This document shows positions 1 through 19,133 of a stretch of 64,000 bases of DNA, piece by piece. Below the pieces are notes generated by a model. It was not told the DNA's origin. It was given only the letters and a program-made list of their open reading frames with translations, and ran no database searches. A program made the position numbers and the translations under genes. The DNA comes from Diplonema papillatum. Lineage: Eukaryota > Euglenozoa > Diplonemea > Diplonemida > Diplonemidae. The first letter of the stretch is position 1, and each line of letters begins with the position of its first letter. The DNA lies in contig JAPJBO010000246.1 in assembly GCA_030068145.1 (NCBI GenBank), forward strand, positions 62,001-126,000, read 5' to 3'.

Positions 1-1
1 C

Positions 2-8837
<8,836 letters not shown>

Positions 8838-9275
8838 TCACGCTTGGTCTCTCTCACCTATGAGAGGGTGGCTTCATGTTTTCCATTGTCTTCCGGAGAA
8901 AAACGAGAAATAAACACACAGAGGCAAATCTTCGAGAGAAACTTTGTCCGTTTGCCCCGCGCCCCCCCCTTCACACCGAGGAAGCCATATTTCTCTTTCC
9001 CTTGAATTCCTTCCACCATACTCCTATACAGCAATGTACCTAATTTACCGCCACCCGCACACCCCCTTCCCCTCGTCCTCGCCTTTCATTCTTCTTTCCA
9101 CGGTTGTGAAACGATCCAGGTACTGTGTCACAGTGTTCGCCTCACACCTGCTTCTTGCAGCGTGCGCGAACGACTGCCATGTGCAGCCAGGGTGGCTATT
9201 TATGGGATGTCTCTCAGGCAGTTCAACAAAGGGTAGACAGCCGAACCCTGGTCTTCCTTTCCCTCGTTTTTTTTG

Positions 9276-9489
9276 TTGTATAAGCACCTGCTTTGTAGGA
9301 AATGCTTGAGGAGACTGCCAGTCGCGATAGATCAAAGGAGGTAAATGTGCTGTAGCCCACACGAAACACAGGTAAATCTGGGTTTAGTGGCGGGCGTAAG
9401 CGTTCAACGAAAAAGACCCACTTTGCAGTTGTATTGTTTTCTTTCTAGCCTCCTTCGAAATGAGCACAAGGCAGTCCCTCGAGTATTTC
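9276..9489 (+). repeat. Dispersed element family A, copy A1 (full length)
   Basis: The left end is TTGTATAAGCACCTGCTTTG then TAGGAAAT. The core holds CTGTAGCCCACACGAAACAC and TAGTGGCGGGCGTAAGCG. The right end is TAGCCTCCTTCGAAATGAGC and CCTCGAGTATTT. Seven copies lie in this window, all in the same direction. No open frame shared by all copies and no terminal inverted repeat were seen. Confidence 0.9.
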
Positions 9490-9883
9490 CCAAAACACTA
9501 CCCCTCCAACCTCGCGAGGGGACATGAGTCGTTTATTCAAGAACGTAGAGATTTCAGCTCGACGCGATTTGAATCCAGCGTCAAAAAAAACACCGATTGT
9601 TTCACAACGTGGCATTCTCTTAACTCTTACGTGTTTCTACCTTCTTCTTTCGGACACGGTTGTCCTTCCTCCACTTACCTTCTGCCTTTTAATAGTTCCC
9701 CCCTCTACGAAAAGAAAAATCGAGGTTTCATGCACACAGACACCCTACCATCCCACACGACAGACAATACCGCACCTTCGAGTCTTTTTTCTTTCTCGCG
9801 AAAAAAAAAAAAATAATGAACAAAATTAAAGAAGTCCCCAATTCTTTTCTCCGTGTCTTTCCCCGTATCCCCTGTGTGCACAT

Positions 9884-9953
9884 GCATGAGAGGCAGGCAG
9901 AACTGCCTATAGCACTAAGCAGCACTAAACCAAGGTTCCCCCCCCCCCCCCCG
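9884..9953 (+). repeat. Dispersed hairpin motif, copy 2
   Basis: CATGCATGAGAGGCAGGCAG leads into CTGCCT, so the AGGCAG/CTGCCT stem is kept with a different loop. A CACTAAACCAAGGTT stretch and a C-run follow. Confidence 0.65.
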
Positions 9954-9956
9954 TGA

Positions 9957-10200
9957 GACGAACCGTACGCCACGCCAGCGAAGCCGCGCCTACCATCGGC
10001 GCCGCCAGGACGGCTGCGGCCCGCAGCGCCTCCGACAAAGCGGGCTATTACGCTTGCCGTTGAGGGGATGGGGGCCTCGACGTGTTTGCATCAGCAACGG
10101 GGTTGGCCATTGCCTTTCCCGGCCCGGGCCCGAAAGGCACCTTCTGCGCCGAGATGGTTAGCGAGTGGCGACCGGGGGGCAACCTCCCCGGAGAGTCGGG
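9957..10200 (+). pseudogene. GC-rich coding-like relic, unidentified
   Basis: The composition jumps to that of the genuine exons. Frame 2 reads VFASATGLAIAFPGPGPKG then TFCAEMVSEWRPGG, preceded in the same frame by an in-frame TGA. It resembles a fragment of a real protein-coding exon, but I do not recognise the family. It has no start, no continuing frame and abuts a C-run. Confidence 0.35.
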
Positions 10201-12597
10201 GTCCCCGCGCCCTCCGTTTCTTCCTCTCTCAGCCTCGTTCCTCCTTTTTCTTCTTCTTCTCCTTCTTTCTTCTTTTTTTTTTTTTTTATGAAAAAAAAAA
10301 CCCCCCAAAAAACAGCCCGTTTTGAGTGCTTTACAGGAAAAAACTTGAAGTCGCCGCCTGTTGCAATTAAAATTCCTCAGAAAACTCGGGCTTAATTCTG
10401 GTAGTCGTACTTGCTTCTTGGTAGCACAGTTGCACCAGTAGGGAACTCGGAGCAAACTGTCAGTACGTAGTGTTGCCCTTTCCACACGAAGAAGTTCGTG
10501 TATCAGGGCAAGCCCTAACTCTTGGAAATGCTCCCAAGAGGAGTACGGACGATCCGAGTAACGAGGCAGTTGGCTTGAGAGCAGTGCGCAACCAGTTGCA
10601 TCACGTCTCGCGTCGCCCGTCTACGGCTTCGCGGGTTAAGTGATTCTGCCTCCAACAGCCCTTTTTCGAGATCCCAGCCGCACGCTGCCCACAAGCCACC
10701 CCCTCGTGTGTGGTTCTCAAAAGCGTGGGATTCTTTTATCCGTGCCAACCCAGTCCAGTTGGCCACACTCGAAGCGACACGCGTTGTTATTAAAGGGCAA
10801 GGCGCATGCATTGTTTCACGCGTTTCCCCCCCCCCGAAAAACTCCGCCTCGGAAAAGTTTCACTGCGGAAGTCCCCGGGATGAGAGAACACAAAAAAAAA
10901 AAAAAAAAAACCGAGAAAGAATATCAGCAAGCAACGACCAATAGTAAGTAAGGGCTGGGTTTCTCATATCGTAGCAGTTGCTGCCAAGTGTGCCAGTTCT
11001 GGCGATACTTCACGATCCGTCAAAGACGGAGTCGGCTAAAAACCAGCGAAGGGCGAAGAGTACTATTTGCAAGTAGTCAACACCATCACTGACCTCCAAG
11101 GAACGACACAGTGAAAGAGATGTTGTGCAAGAGTCCAAAACCGAAGGGAAAAAAGCAAGGTATCCACTGAGACGTACTGGCAGAAAGAGAGTGGGAAAAG
11201 GAGGTGATAGTCATAGCAACGCATTTGCATACTTTCCTCGTCCTCCTGATCCTCGCACCAACCATGACGTTCCATTCCAACCAGGGTGGCAAGCAACAAC
11301 GGCCACAGCTATCCAGGCGGCACATTCAGTTGAACGTCGGAACCTAAGAGCACGGTATCCCTCGGTTCGAAAAAGAGAAGAGCATAGAGAGAAGAAATGC
11401 CGCCGCAGTTCAACGGGCGATGCGAAGCCCACCCCTCGTGTCCGAACCTCTCGCTGCAAGACACCGTCTGAATCACGGACGCACCCAGGATCAACCTGCA
11501 GGAGGTCCAGGAGGATGTGTGGTCGGGGCCTTTTCTGTTGGTTCTCGAAAGAGATTTCCGTCTAACAAGCCCTCACGATGGCACCACGGAGGGGATGTTA
11601 CGCGTCTGTTTTTATCGGAAACGCGATGGACTTTTGCGTTGGGGATCAAGTGGACTGTACAGATGTTGCACATTTGATGTACTATCAGCGCAGTCGGTAG
11701 GCTTGCCATTCCGGTTCTCGTGGAGAGCGTACTGAAACCGCATTGCGTTCAACAAAAGCGGCGAACACGGAACCTCATCCTTTCTCATCTATGCTGCTTC
11801 TTGTCGGCAGGCTTAGACAGGCGCTGAACAGGCACCCCTTAAAACTCTCGTCTGCAGCCATCCACGCTGACGCCCACTTGACGCGTCTGTCAAGTTCAAG
11901 GACAACCCACTGCGCAAGGCGAACCGATGTCGGGCGTGGACACCGACCACCATAGAACCAAATTCCAAGCATGTTTTTTACAATCCCCTTACCCCGTGAC
12001 CCCCCCTCTTCCCCCCCCCGCCGGCTGCCACAGCCGCCCCCCATGTGCTTTAGCCCTCGTCGTTCAGGACCGGTTTGCACCTAATGCCTGCACGTTCAGA
12101 TTCGTCACCCTCTAATGACTTCAGCAAGCCTCTTCTTCTTCTGCCCCTATTGCGCACCTTTTTTACGCTGAAAGGCCACGCGCCGTGTTCCATACGTACG
12201 TGCGCCTGCTCTTGATTCCAGGTACTGTGACACGTACTTCGGTACACAGTCATCAGGCAAGCATCATTGTCCGGGCGAAAAGTTTTACAGATCCCACTAG
12301 CGTGTTGAAACGTGGCGGACCCCCGGTGGCAATAGAGAAAGTGTTATGCGCACGATGTCGTCACTGAGATCAAGGGAATCTTCTGCGGCACTCTCCGAAC
12401 GTGAAGTCCACGCACCACCATCCTTATGCTTGCGAATCAATGCCACAAAATGCATGCATGGCTAATGGAACGTGCTAGTCCAGAATGCCACGTTGTGCAC
12501 GTCGTACGTTTTCAAGCTTCCGGAGGCTGCGGAACAATGCGCAAACTAATTTGCATGCTAGTCTAAGCGGAGCAAACGGACCCACTACCGCAGCAAA

Positions 12598-12665
12598 TGG
12601 AGGCGCTCCCCGCGTGGCTGCCGGCGGACAAGGCCCGTGCGCGGGCGGTGAAGGAGAAGAGGACG
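12598..12665 (+). repeat. Copied fragment of the downstream gene's 5' coding region
   Basis: GGCGCTCCCCGCGTGGCTGC continues CGGCGGA and is identical to 13101-13127 inside the HEAT-repeat gene. GGAGAAGAGGACG after it echoes 13182-13202. It lies about 210 bp upstream of the start codon. Confidence 0.75.
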
Positions 12666-12872
12666 CGGAAGACGGGCAAGAAGACTACCCCGCAAATATC
12701 AACAGTCAAGCCCGTCAATCCATGAGACAACTTGCATGCTCCTATATGCGGTTCATACGCTGCATACTTTTCAAAACTCACTGTCAATACTCCAGGCTGC
12801 GCGGGGCAAGGGACCCACTACCCCCCCGGGCGGAGAAATAAAACACGAAAAGACTGGAACCGGAAACACAAA

Positions 12873-15800
12873 ATGCCGCTTGCAAGCGTGAACACGTTCA
12901 CGCTCAGCACCATCGCGGGACCCCGGCGGGCCGACGAAGGCGCCGGTGCAAACGGGGTCGTGGCGGCGGCGGCGGAGGCAGCGGAGGCGGCGGCCGCGGC
13001 GCCGGACCTGCCGCCGGCGTGGTCGCTGCCGCCGCTGGACCTCGCCGCGCTGTTCGACCCGCTGCGGGTCGGCAGCGTGTTCCACCCGGTGTTCACGAGG
13101 GAGGCGCTCCCCGCGTGGCTGCCGGCGGAGCCGGACGACGGCCGCCGCGCTGACGGCGGAGACGAAGGCGAAGACGAAGGAGAAGAAGAAGAAGAGGACG
13201 AGGCAGAAAGCTCGCGCGAAGACGCCGCGGAATCGAAAGAAACCGACGACAACGTCAACTTCCTCGCGAAACTCTGCCGCGTCGGCAAGCGCGCCCTGCA
13301 ACGGAGAGGCGACCTCGTCCGCTTCCCCACCCTAGATTACCCGGACTCCCGCCCAATGTCACTCGCTGACCGTATCGTCTCATCCCTCTGCAAAGACGAA
13401 AGCGGAGACCCCGCACACGTCGTGCCGATAGGCTCGCCCTACAGAAGCGAGCACGCCCCTTTCTCCCACAGCAGGACGCCCAACGCACTCGACCACAACA
13501 CCCCCGCGGCTCCGCCGTCGCCCGAAGCCGCTGAGTCGGAGACGTCGTCGGAAGCGGACGATGAGCTGGCCTCGGCCGAGGTTTGTCCCGCGTCTTTTTC
13601 GGACCAAGCCGAGCTGCTGCCGCTCTTCCGGAAGCTGCGCGAGGCGAACCCCCACGGGCCGGAGGCGGCGGGCAAGCCGCCGCTGCTGCCCCTGTGCCGC
13701 GCGCTGTACAGGGCCGCCACTTCGGGGCGCCAACCGCCAGGCGCCGCCGACGAGCACCGGGGGACACCTTCCCACCAGGAAGACGACCTCGCGTCGGCCG
13801 CGACGCTGACGGCCTTGCACCACGCGAAGCTCCTCGCCCAGTCCGGCGGCAGCAGCGGGGCGGCGCCCCGCGCAGGTGCCGGGGCTGAACGGCTGGGAGC
13901 GGATGCCCTGGATCAGCGGGGGGCGCGTTCTGCTGCTTTCCCGGTTGATCCATTGCCGGCCAAGGGGAGCATCGGGCTGGGAACGGATACCCTGGATCAG
14001 CGGGGGACGCGTTCTGCTGCTTTCCCGGGTGATCCACTGCCAGCCCAGGGGAGCATCGGCACCGCCGCGCCGCCCAGCGGGGCGCAGGCGGCGCTGAGCG
14101 CGGCGGTCGTGGCGCTCGCGCTGGCGGTCGCGCCGGAGTGGCGTGACGGGGCGTCGGAGGCGATCGACGAGCTAGTCGACTTCATCGTCGCGGCCGCCCG
14201 GCGGCCGCACGCGGCGGGCGCCGGCGGCAGCGCGCCCGGGCGGGGCGCCGCGCCGTCTTCGGGGGTGCTGCGGCTTTTTTTCGACTCCGTCGCGCTCTTC
14301 GCGGCGCAAAAGGGCCTCTCCGACGGCCACGCGCACCGCCTCGTACCCGCCCTGCTCCCCGCCGTCTTCGCGTGCAGGACGGAGGAAGTTGGAGGCCCGC
14401 CGCAAAGCACGGGGTGGGCCAGGCTCTTCTGGGAGACGCAAGTCGTTGCCCTCCCGTGCCTCGCGATCCTCCGGTCTATCGCGGCCGGGCACGAGGGGGT
14501 GCGCGCGGTGTTCGCTGACGAAGTCGCGAAAGTCGCCGTCTTAAGCGACGACCCCCACCGTGCGGCCGAGAAGCGCGCGGGCGGTGCGGAGCAGCCGGCA
14601 GGGGACAAGGCGGGGCTGCACAGCGGCAGGGCAGCCGGCGCCTCGCCGCTCGTCTCCGTGGTCGCGATGCTCTGCGAAGCGGTGACGGACGCAGCGGGGG
14701 CGAGTCCGTGCTCGCTGCGGCAGTGTGCCGGGTTGGTTGACGAGGTGTTCGGCTCGGTGTTCAGGACGGTGTTCTCACCATCCTGCTGTTCGGATCGGTC
14801 CGCCCGCGTTCGGGCGTCCCGGATGGTGGTCGGCTTCGTGCAGGATTTGTGCGGGTCCGCAGAGGCCAGCGCAGTGTCGGCGTTCACGCTGTCCATCGTC
14901 CTCAAACACCTCGTGTCCTTCACCCTCTCCGCCCCGCCGGCCCCTCCCGCCTCGGCCACCAAAGCCGCCGCGACGCAAGCCCACACCGCGGCGAAGTCCG
15001 CCGCGCTTGCGTGTCTGGGCTCCATAGCCGAGCTCCTCCTCCGGTCCGGCCCGAGGTTCGCCGCTGCAGTCGCAGCGTGCCGGGCCCGAGGGATCGCGAA
15101 GGAATCCATCCTTTCCGCGTACACCGCCGGCCTGCAGCCGGCGCACGCGATCGATGGCGGGGGAAAGGCGCAGGTGCGAACCTCGCCTGACGACACCCTG
15201 CTCGTCACCGCCGCCGGGAAGCCCCCTGAGGACCCCCCGGCCGCAGCCGGCTCCCCTGAGGGCTGGGGCGAGCTGCGAACCGCGGCGGTCGGCGTGTTCC
15301 CGTGCTCCGTGCACCGGACGGCGCCGGAGGTAATCCTCAACGTGTTCGTGGCGGTCGTCCTGGCCGCGCAGGCGCACCCCGGCAGCACCGCGCCGGCGCC
15401 CGCCGCCGCGTCGGTGGCTTGCAAGCGGACCGCGATCCGGGAGCTGACCAGCATGCTCACCCTGGCCTGCTCGCTCGACACGGAGCAGCAGCCCCGCGGG
15501 AAGAAGGCGGTGGCTCCTCCCGCGGCCGCCGTCTCCGCCGACCCCGACGCTGAATCGTATTCGGCCGACGGCCTTTTGGAGCACGCGGGCGGGCTTCTAC
15601 GCAAGGCGTTGGCCCAAACGTCACCGGTCGTGAAAGAAGCGGCGTTGGGACTGGTCCCGATCCTGCGTGGCGTCAGCGGGAAGAAGCTGGCGAAGGGAGG
15701 CGGCACCGGCGCCGGGAACTCGTCACGGGCGAGTACGTTCGCGCACCGCGAGGCGAAGGGGGGGAACGTGCTCGGCGTGTACGAGCTGCTCGCGCTGCTG

Positions 15801-18800
15801 CGGACGGAGAAGAGCGTGGGGGTCGTGCGGAAGGTCATCGCGCTGTTGAAGGACGTCGCGGGCGGAGCGCCGTCGGGGCTGCGGGTGACCATCTTGGGGT
15901 CGATCATCCGCGCCCTGTTTCCGCTGCTGTCGAGCAGCGACGCGTCCGCGGCGCAGGACACGCGGCTGAAGGCGGACGTTAAAAACCTGGTGACCGAGCT
16001 GTGGCTCGACCCGAAGCGCCAGGCGGCGTCTTCGGTCAGAGTGTCCGGCCCGGAGGCGACCCTCTGCGAGCTCGCGCTCCTCGTGCACACGGGCGACGCG
16101 CCCGCCGTGAAGTGGGAGCAGGTGCAGCCGGCGCGGAAGTACCGCCTGTCCTTCGAGAACCAGCGCCGGAACGCAACCATCGCCGTCCTGCGGTCCTCCG
16201 CTACGAAGGACCAGCTTTCCACGCTGCTGACCCTCGCCCTCTCCCGCCTCGACGTCGCCGGAACCGCATCCCTCCACGCTTGCCTCGTGCTGCACGCCGT
16301 TTGCTTGATGGACCCGTCCGTCGCGTCTTCGTACAACACGGTGGTCCTCCTCGGCAAATTCCTGCGCTCCTGCGCGACGCTCACCCGGTCCTGCACGCCG
16401 CCCCAGCACGAGATGGCGTACCACGCAGTCAGCTCCGTGTACGCCCTATGCCGCCGGCAGCCACAAGTCCTCGCGGACCCCGGATCCGCCGCCCTCGCGC
16501 AGCACCTGTTCCAGCCGGCGTACGCGATGGCCACCCGGCCCATCTCGCGGGTCCTGCTGTCGAGCGCGATGCGCGCGGTCTGCGGGCTTGTGAGTTGGAA
16601 GCCTGAGGCGCCTCTCCAAAAAGAGCCCGCCGCGGTCGAAAAATTTGTCGTCGAGCAGCTGATCCCTTCGCTCGTCAACAGCGTGCACGACAAGGCGGTC
16701 CCGGAGCTCGCGTACGGCGAGTGGGAAGACGACCGGGAACTCGCGGGGAAGCTGCTGCAAGTCGAGCGGTGTTGCGCCATGATGGCCGAGCTCTGCCGGC
16801 ACCTGCCCCCGCGCGTGCTGTCGCCGAAGGTGGTCGAGAAGTGGCAGGCTTGCCTGTCGTCCATCGAAAACCTGGGGCTCCTGCGAGACCCGGCCCCGGC
16901 ACCCAAGCCCAACGGCAAGCGGAAGCCGATCGCGCGGCGCGTCCGCGAAGGGGAGACGCTGCCCCCGGCCCTCGAGCACCACCGCCCGGCGCTCACCGCG
17001 CTCGTCGCCCGCAACAAACTGTCGCTCTGCGTGACCTCGCCAGCCGTGTGCTTTCGGCGGTACCAGCCGGACATCGAGCGCGCCCTCAAGCGGCTGTCGT
17101 CGCCGGTTGCCCAGAGCGCGGGGCCCGCGGGCGAGGCCTACGGCGACGTCGAGCAGATATTCGAAGGGCTGGTCTTTTTTTTACGCGACGAAGCCGCAGC
17201 CACGGAGTGGGCAATCAAAACGGATGACGCGGAGAGCGTGGAGTCGGGCATGGGCGCCGTCCTGTCGCAGCTGTACTTGAAGGCAGCTGGCGACGTGGTC
17301 GTGCTCAGCGCCTCGTCTCCGGCGGCGAGAGAGCACGCGATATCCTATATTTTCATGACCATCGAGCTCAGTTGCAGCACGCCGATTATTTCGTCTGAAA
17401 TCCTGGCGACCCTGTCCCTCGACCCTTGCTTCCGTGATCCAGCGGAGCACCTGCTGTCGACCCTCGTGAAACGGTACCCCACCGAGACACGATCCCGCAT
17501 CGCTCCCGGCATCCGCGATGCGATCGCCATGCACCTGGCGGCCCTGTCCGTCGACCCGTCGTCGTTGACCGGCACCGGCGCGGCGGGCAGCCTCCTCCAA
17601 CCCGCGTATTCCATCCTGCAGGCGACCCTCACCCCGCCGCAGCTCGGCCACATCCTGACGCAGCTCCTCCGCCCGCTGGTCTCGCCGGACCATCTGACCC
17701 ACTTCGCCGACCACCTGCTCGGCCGGCTGGTTTGCTGCCCGGCCTTCCTGCAAAAAGCGGGCGTCCCCAGCCTCCCCCCGGCCGCCGCCGAAACCCTGCT
17801 CGCCGACGGCGGGTCGCCGGCGAAGCGCGCGAGGCGGTGCTGGCGGTTCCTGGGCGAGCTCGAGGAGCCGGCGTTCCGCCGGTTTTTCGAGGGTTTGGTC
17901 CACGGGCTCCGCATGGCGGTCGAAGCCGTCGGCGCGCTCGCGTTCGAGAAGCAGGGCGAGGTCCTGCACGTGCTGAACGTGCTGGACACCGGCGTGGAGC
18001 TCGCCTTGGAGAAGGTGCTCGCGACGGTGAAGGCAGGCGTCGCCGACGCGCGAGCAAGCGGCGCCCTGCCGCCCCCCCGCGGCCCTACCACAGGCCCGGC
18101 GAAGCGGGCCAAGAAGCCCGCGGGTAAGCGGGGGCGACCGCCCGTCCTTGTCGCTAAGCGGGCGCTGCCCGACCGGCTTCGGGACACGGCGGCGGCCGTG
18201 GGGCTGTGCCTCGCCGTGCGGCTGCGGGAGAGCTTGCAGGTCCGGTACCAGGTCTCGACGAAGGCGCTGAAGAAGTACCAGGCGGCGTGCGTCGGCGGCG
18301 GCGGGCTCGGCGTGCTGCTCTCCGCCGGCGCGGCCGCCCGCCGCGTCAAGCGCGGGGCCGACGACCGCCAGGCCGCCGCCGCTGGCTCCAAAACAGGCGA
18401 ACTCGCCTCCGACGCGCTGTGCGCGGGCGCCCGGGAGTGCTGCGGGACCCTCGTCAACCTCGCTGCCGGCGTCGAGCAGTACGACGGGGAAACCAGCAGC
18501 AGCGGCAGCGACGCAGATTCATCAACCTCCGCAGACGCTCCGACGCCACCGAAAGGAAACAAGCGGAAGCGCCCCTCGAACAATGCGCCTGCGCCCCGGA
18601 AGAAGCAGAAGCGCAAGGGCACGCCGCAGCACGATTCGGAGTCGTCGAACGCGTCGGCGGACGAAGAAGAAGAAGAAGAAGACGAAGAGAACGAAGAGGG
18701 GGAGGAAGAGGAGGAAGAAAGCGAAGAAGCCGAAGAAGAGGAAGAAGAAGAAGCCGAGGGCAGCAGCAGCAGCGAAGCGGGAACCGCGCCGTTTCTCGTC

Positions 18801-19133
18801 GCGGCGGGCGCGCTGCGGTACCTGAAGCGCACGCTGGGGCAGGCGGCCAACGACAAGGTGACGATGGACGTCGCGTACGGGGGCGCGGCCGCCAAGAAGC
18901 CCGCCAAAAAGCGCAAGCGGAGGGCGTCGACGTCGAGCAGCGCCGAGACCGACTCGGATTCTGACTCGGACGAAAGCTCGTCGGAGGCGTCCGAAAAGCG
19001 CAGGCAAGCCCGGCAGCGGGGACGCAACCAGCAGCGGGGGGGGCCGACGAAGGCTCCGAGGGCTGCGCACCATGGGCAACGTGTCGACGCCGATGACCTT
19101 GTGTCCGGCTCCGAGGAAGAGTCGTCGGACTGA
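12873..19133 (+). CDS. HEAT-type chromosome protein, candidate Scc2/NIPBL cohesin loader
   Basis: A single 2086-aa reading frame without introns. I chose ATG 12873 (ACAAAATG) because upstream residues are low-quality and coding composition starts there. The body is alpha-helical and HEAT-like from about residue 440 to 1740. Around 981-1045, SVGVVRKVIALLKDV followed by VKNLVTELWLDP resembles the part of Scc2/NIPBL where VRKRV..L.DI precedes ..ETF..LWF. The 1120-1190 segment (LHACLVLHAVCLMDP) and a late HEAT block (about 1490-1590) fit the Nipped-B C-terminal order. Near 1750 is an AT-hook-like KRGRPP; the tail has long acidic (about 1928-1963) and lysine/serine-rich stretches, suggesting a nuclear DNA-associated protein. 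Residues 341-396 are a 28-aa unit repeated twice (84 bp). A condensin HEAT subunit is the main alternative. Confidence 0.6.
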   Translation: MPLASVNTFTLSTIAGPRRADEGAGANGVVAAAAEAAEAAAAAPDLPPAWSLPPLDLAALFDPLRVGSVFHPVFTREALPAWLPAEPDDGRRADGGDEGEDEGEEEEEDEAESSREDAAESKETDDNVNFLAKLCRVGKRALQRRGDLVRFPTLDYPDSRPMSLADRIVSSLCKDESGDPAHVVPIGSPYRSEHAPFSHSRTPNALDHNTPAAPPSPEAAESETSSEADDELASAEVCPASFSDQAELLPLFRKLREANPHGPEAAGKPPLLPLCRALYRAATSGRQPPGAADEHRGTPSHQEDDLASAATLTALHHAKLLAQSGGSSGAAPRAGAGAERLGADALDQRGARSAAFPVDPLPAKGSIGLGTDTLDQRGTRSAAFPGDPLPAQGSIGTAAPPSGAQAALSAAVVALALAVAPEWRDGASEAIDELVDFIVAAARRPHAAGAGGSAPGRGAAPSSGVLRLFFDSVALFAAQKGLSDGHAHRLVPALLPAVFACRTEEVGGPPQSTGWARLFWETQVVALPCLAILRSIAAGHEGVRAVFADEVAKVAVLSDDPHRAAEKRAGGAEQPAGDKAGLHSGRAAGASPLVSVVAMLCEAVTDAAGASPCSLRQCAGLVDEVFGSVFRTVFSPSCCSDRSARVRASRMVVGFVQDLCGSAEASAVSAFTLSIVLKHLVSFTLSAPPAPPASATKAAATQAHTAAKSAALACLGSIAELLLRSGPRFAAAVAACRARGIAKESILSAYTAGLQPAHAIDGGGKAQVRTSPDDTLLVTAAGKPPEDPPAAAGSPEGWGELRTAAVGVFPCSVHRTAPEVILNVFVAVVLAAQAHPGSTAPAPAAASVACKRTAIRELTSMLTLACSLDTEQQPRGKKAVAPPAAAVSADPDAESYSADGLLEHAGGLLRKALAQTSPVVKEAALGLVPILRGVSGKKLAKGGGTGAGNSSRASTFAHREAKGGNVLGVYELLALLRTEKSVGVVRKVIALLKDVAGGAPSGLRVTILGSIIRALFPLLSSSDASAAQDTRLKADVKNLVTELWLDPKRQAASSVRVSGPEATLCELALLVHTGDAPAVKWEQVQPARKYRLSFENQRRNATIAVLRSSATKDQLSTLLTLALSRLDVAGTASLHACLVLHAVCLMDPSVASSYNTVVLLGKFLRSCATLTRSCTPPQHEMAYHAVSSVYALCRRQPQVLADPGSAALAQHLFQPAYAMATRPISRVLLSSAMRAVCGLVSWKPEAPLQKEPAAVEKFVVEQLIPSLVNSVHDKAVPELAYGEWEDDRELAGKLLQVERCCAMMAELCRHLPPRVLSPKVVEKWQACLSSIENLGLLRDPAPAPKPNGKRKPIARRVREGETLPPALEHHRPALTALVARNKLSLCVTSPAVCFRRYQPDIERALKRLSSPVAQSAGPAGEAYGDVEQIFEGLVFFLRDEAAATEWAIKTDDAESVESGMGAVLSQLYLKAAGDVVVLSASSPAAREHAISYIFMTIELSCSTPIISSEILATLSLDPCFRDPAEHLLSTLVKRYPTETRSRIAPGIRDAIAMHLAALSVDPSSLTGTGAAGSLLQPAYSILQATLTPPQLGHILTQLLRPLVSPDHLTHFADHLLGRLVCCPAFLQKAGVPSLPPAAAETLLADGGSPAKRARRCWRFLGELEEPAFRRFFEGLVHGLRMAVEAVGALAFEKQGEVLHVLNVLDTGVELALEKVLATVKAGVADARASGALPPPRGPTTGPAKRAKKPAGKRGRPPVLVAKRALPDRLRDTAAAVGLCLAVRLRESLQVRYQVSTKALKKYQAACVGGGGLGVLLSAGAAARRVKRGADDRQAAAAGSKTGELASDALCAGARECCGTLVNLAAGVEQYDGETSSSGSDADSSTSADAPTPPKGNKRKRPSNNAPAPRKKQKRKGTPQHDSESSNASADEEEEEEDEENEEGEEEEEESEEAEEEEEEEAEGSSSSEAGTAPFLVAAGALRYLKRTLGQAANDKVTMDVAYGGAAAKKPAKKRKRRASTSSSAETDSDSDSDESSSEASEKRRQARQRGRNQQRGGPTKAPRAAHHGQRVDADDLVSGSEEESSD
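13893..14060 (+). repeat. In-frame 84-bp tandem duplication within the HEAT-type gene
   Basis: Two units encode LGADALDQRGARSAAFPVDP.. and LGTDTLDQRGTRSAAFPGDP.. . The period of 84 bp keeps the frame. The surrounding linker is low-complexity, so this looks like a tolerated recent expansion. Confidence 0.9.

Larger units (their letters stand above)
8838..12872. other. Spacer between dynein and the HEAT-repeat gene
   Basis: No intact gene is supported. It holds dispersed element A1, a hairpin motif, a coding-like relic at 9957-10200, A/T and C homopolymer runs, and a short copied piece of the next gene at 12598-12665. ORFs between 10500 and 12400 are short, lack family motifs and have no codon bias. 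Confidence 0.7.

Noticed and set aside
9276..9489. Family A as spliced introner-like introns (left end TTT|GTATAAG)
   Set aside because: The right end has no AG at a fixed place and no copy lies between exons of a recognised gene in sense orientation.
12732..12872. Earlier ATG for the HEAT-type gene at 12732
   Set aside because: The extra 47 residues have spacer-like composition and repeats; ATG 12873 begins the coding bias.
13997..17089. 1030-aa minus-strand ORF opposite the HEAT-type gene (and another of 605 aa at 17345-19162)
   Set aside because: Shadows of a GC-rich coding strand: codon position bias and recognisable motifs are on the + strand, and the minus frames are Arg/Ala/Ser-rich without domains.
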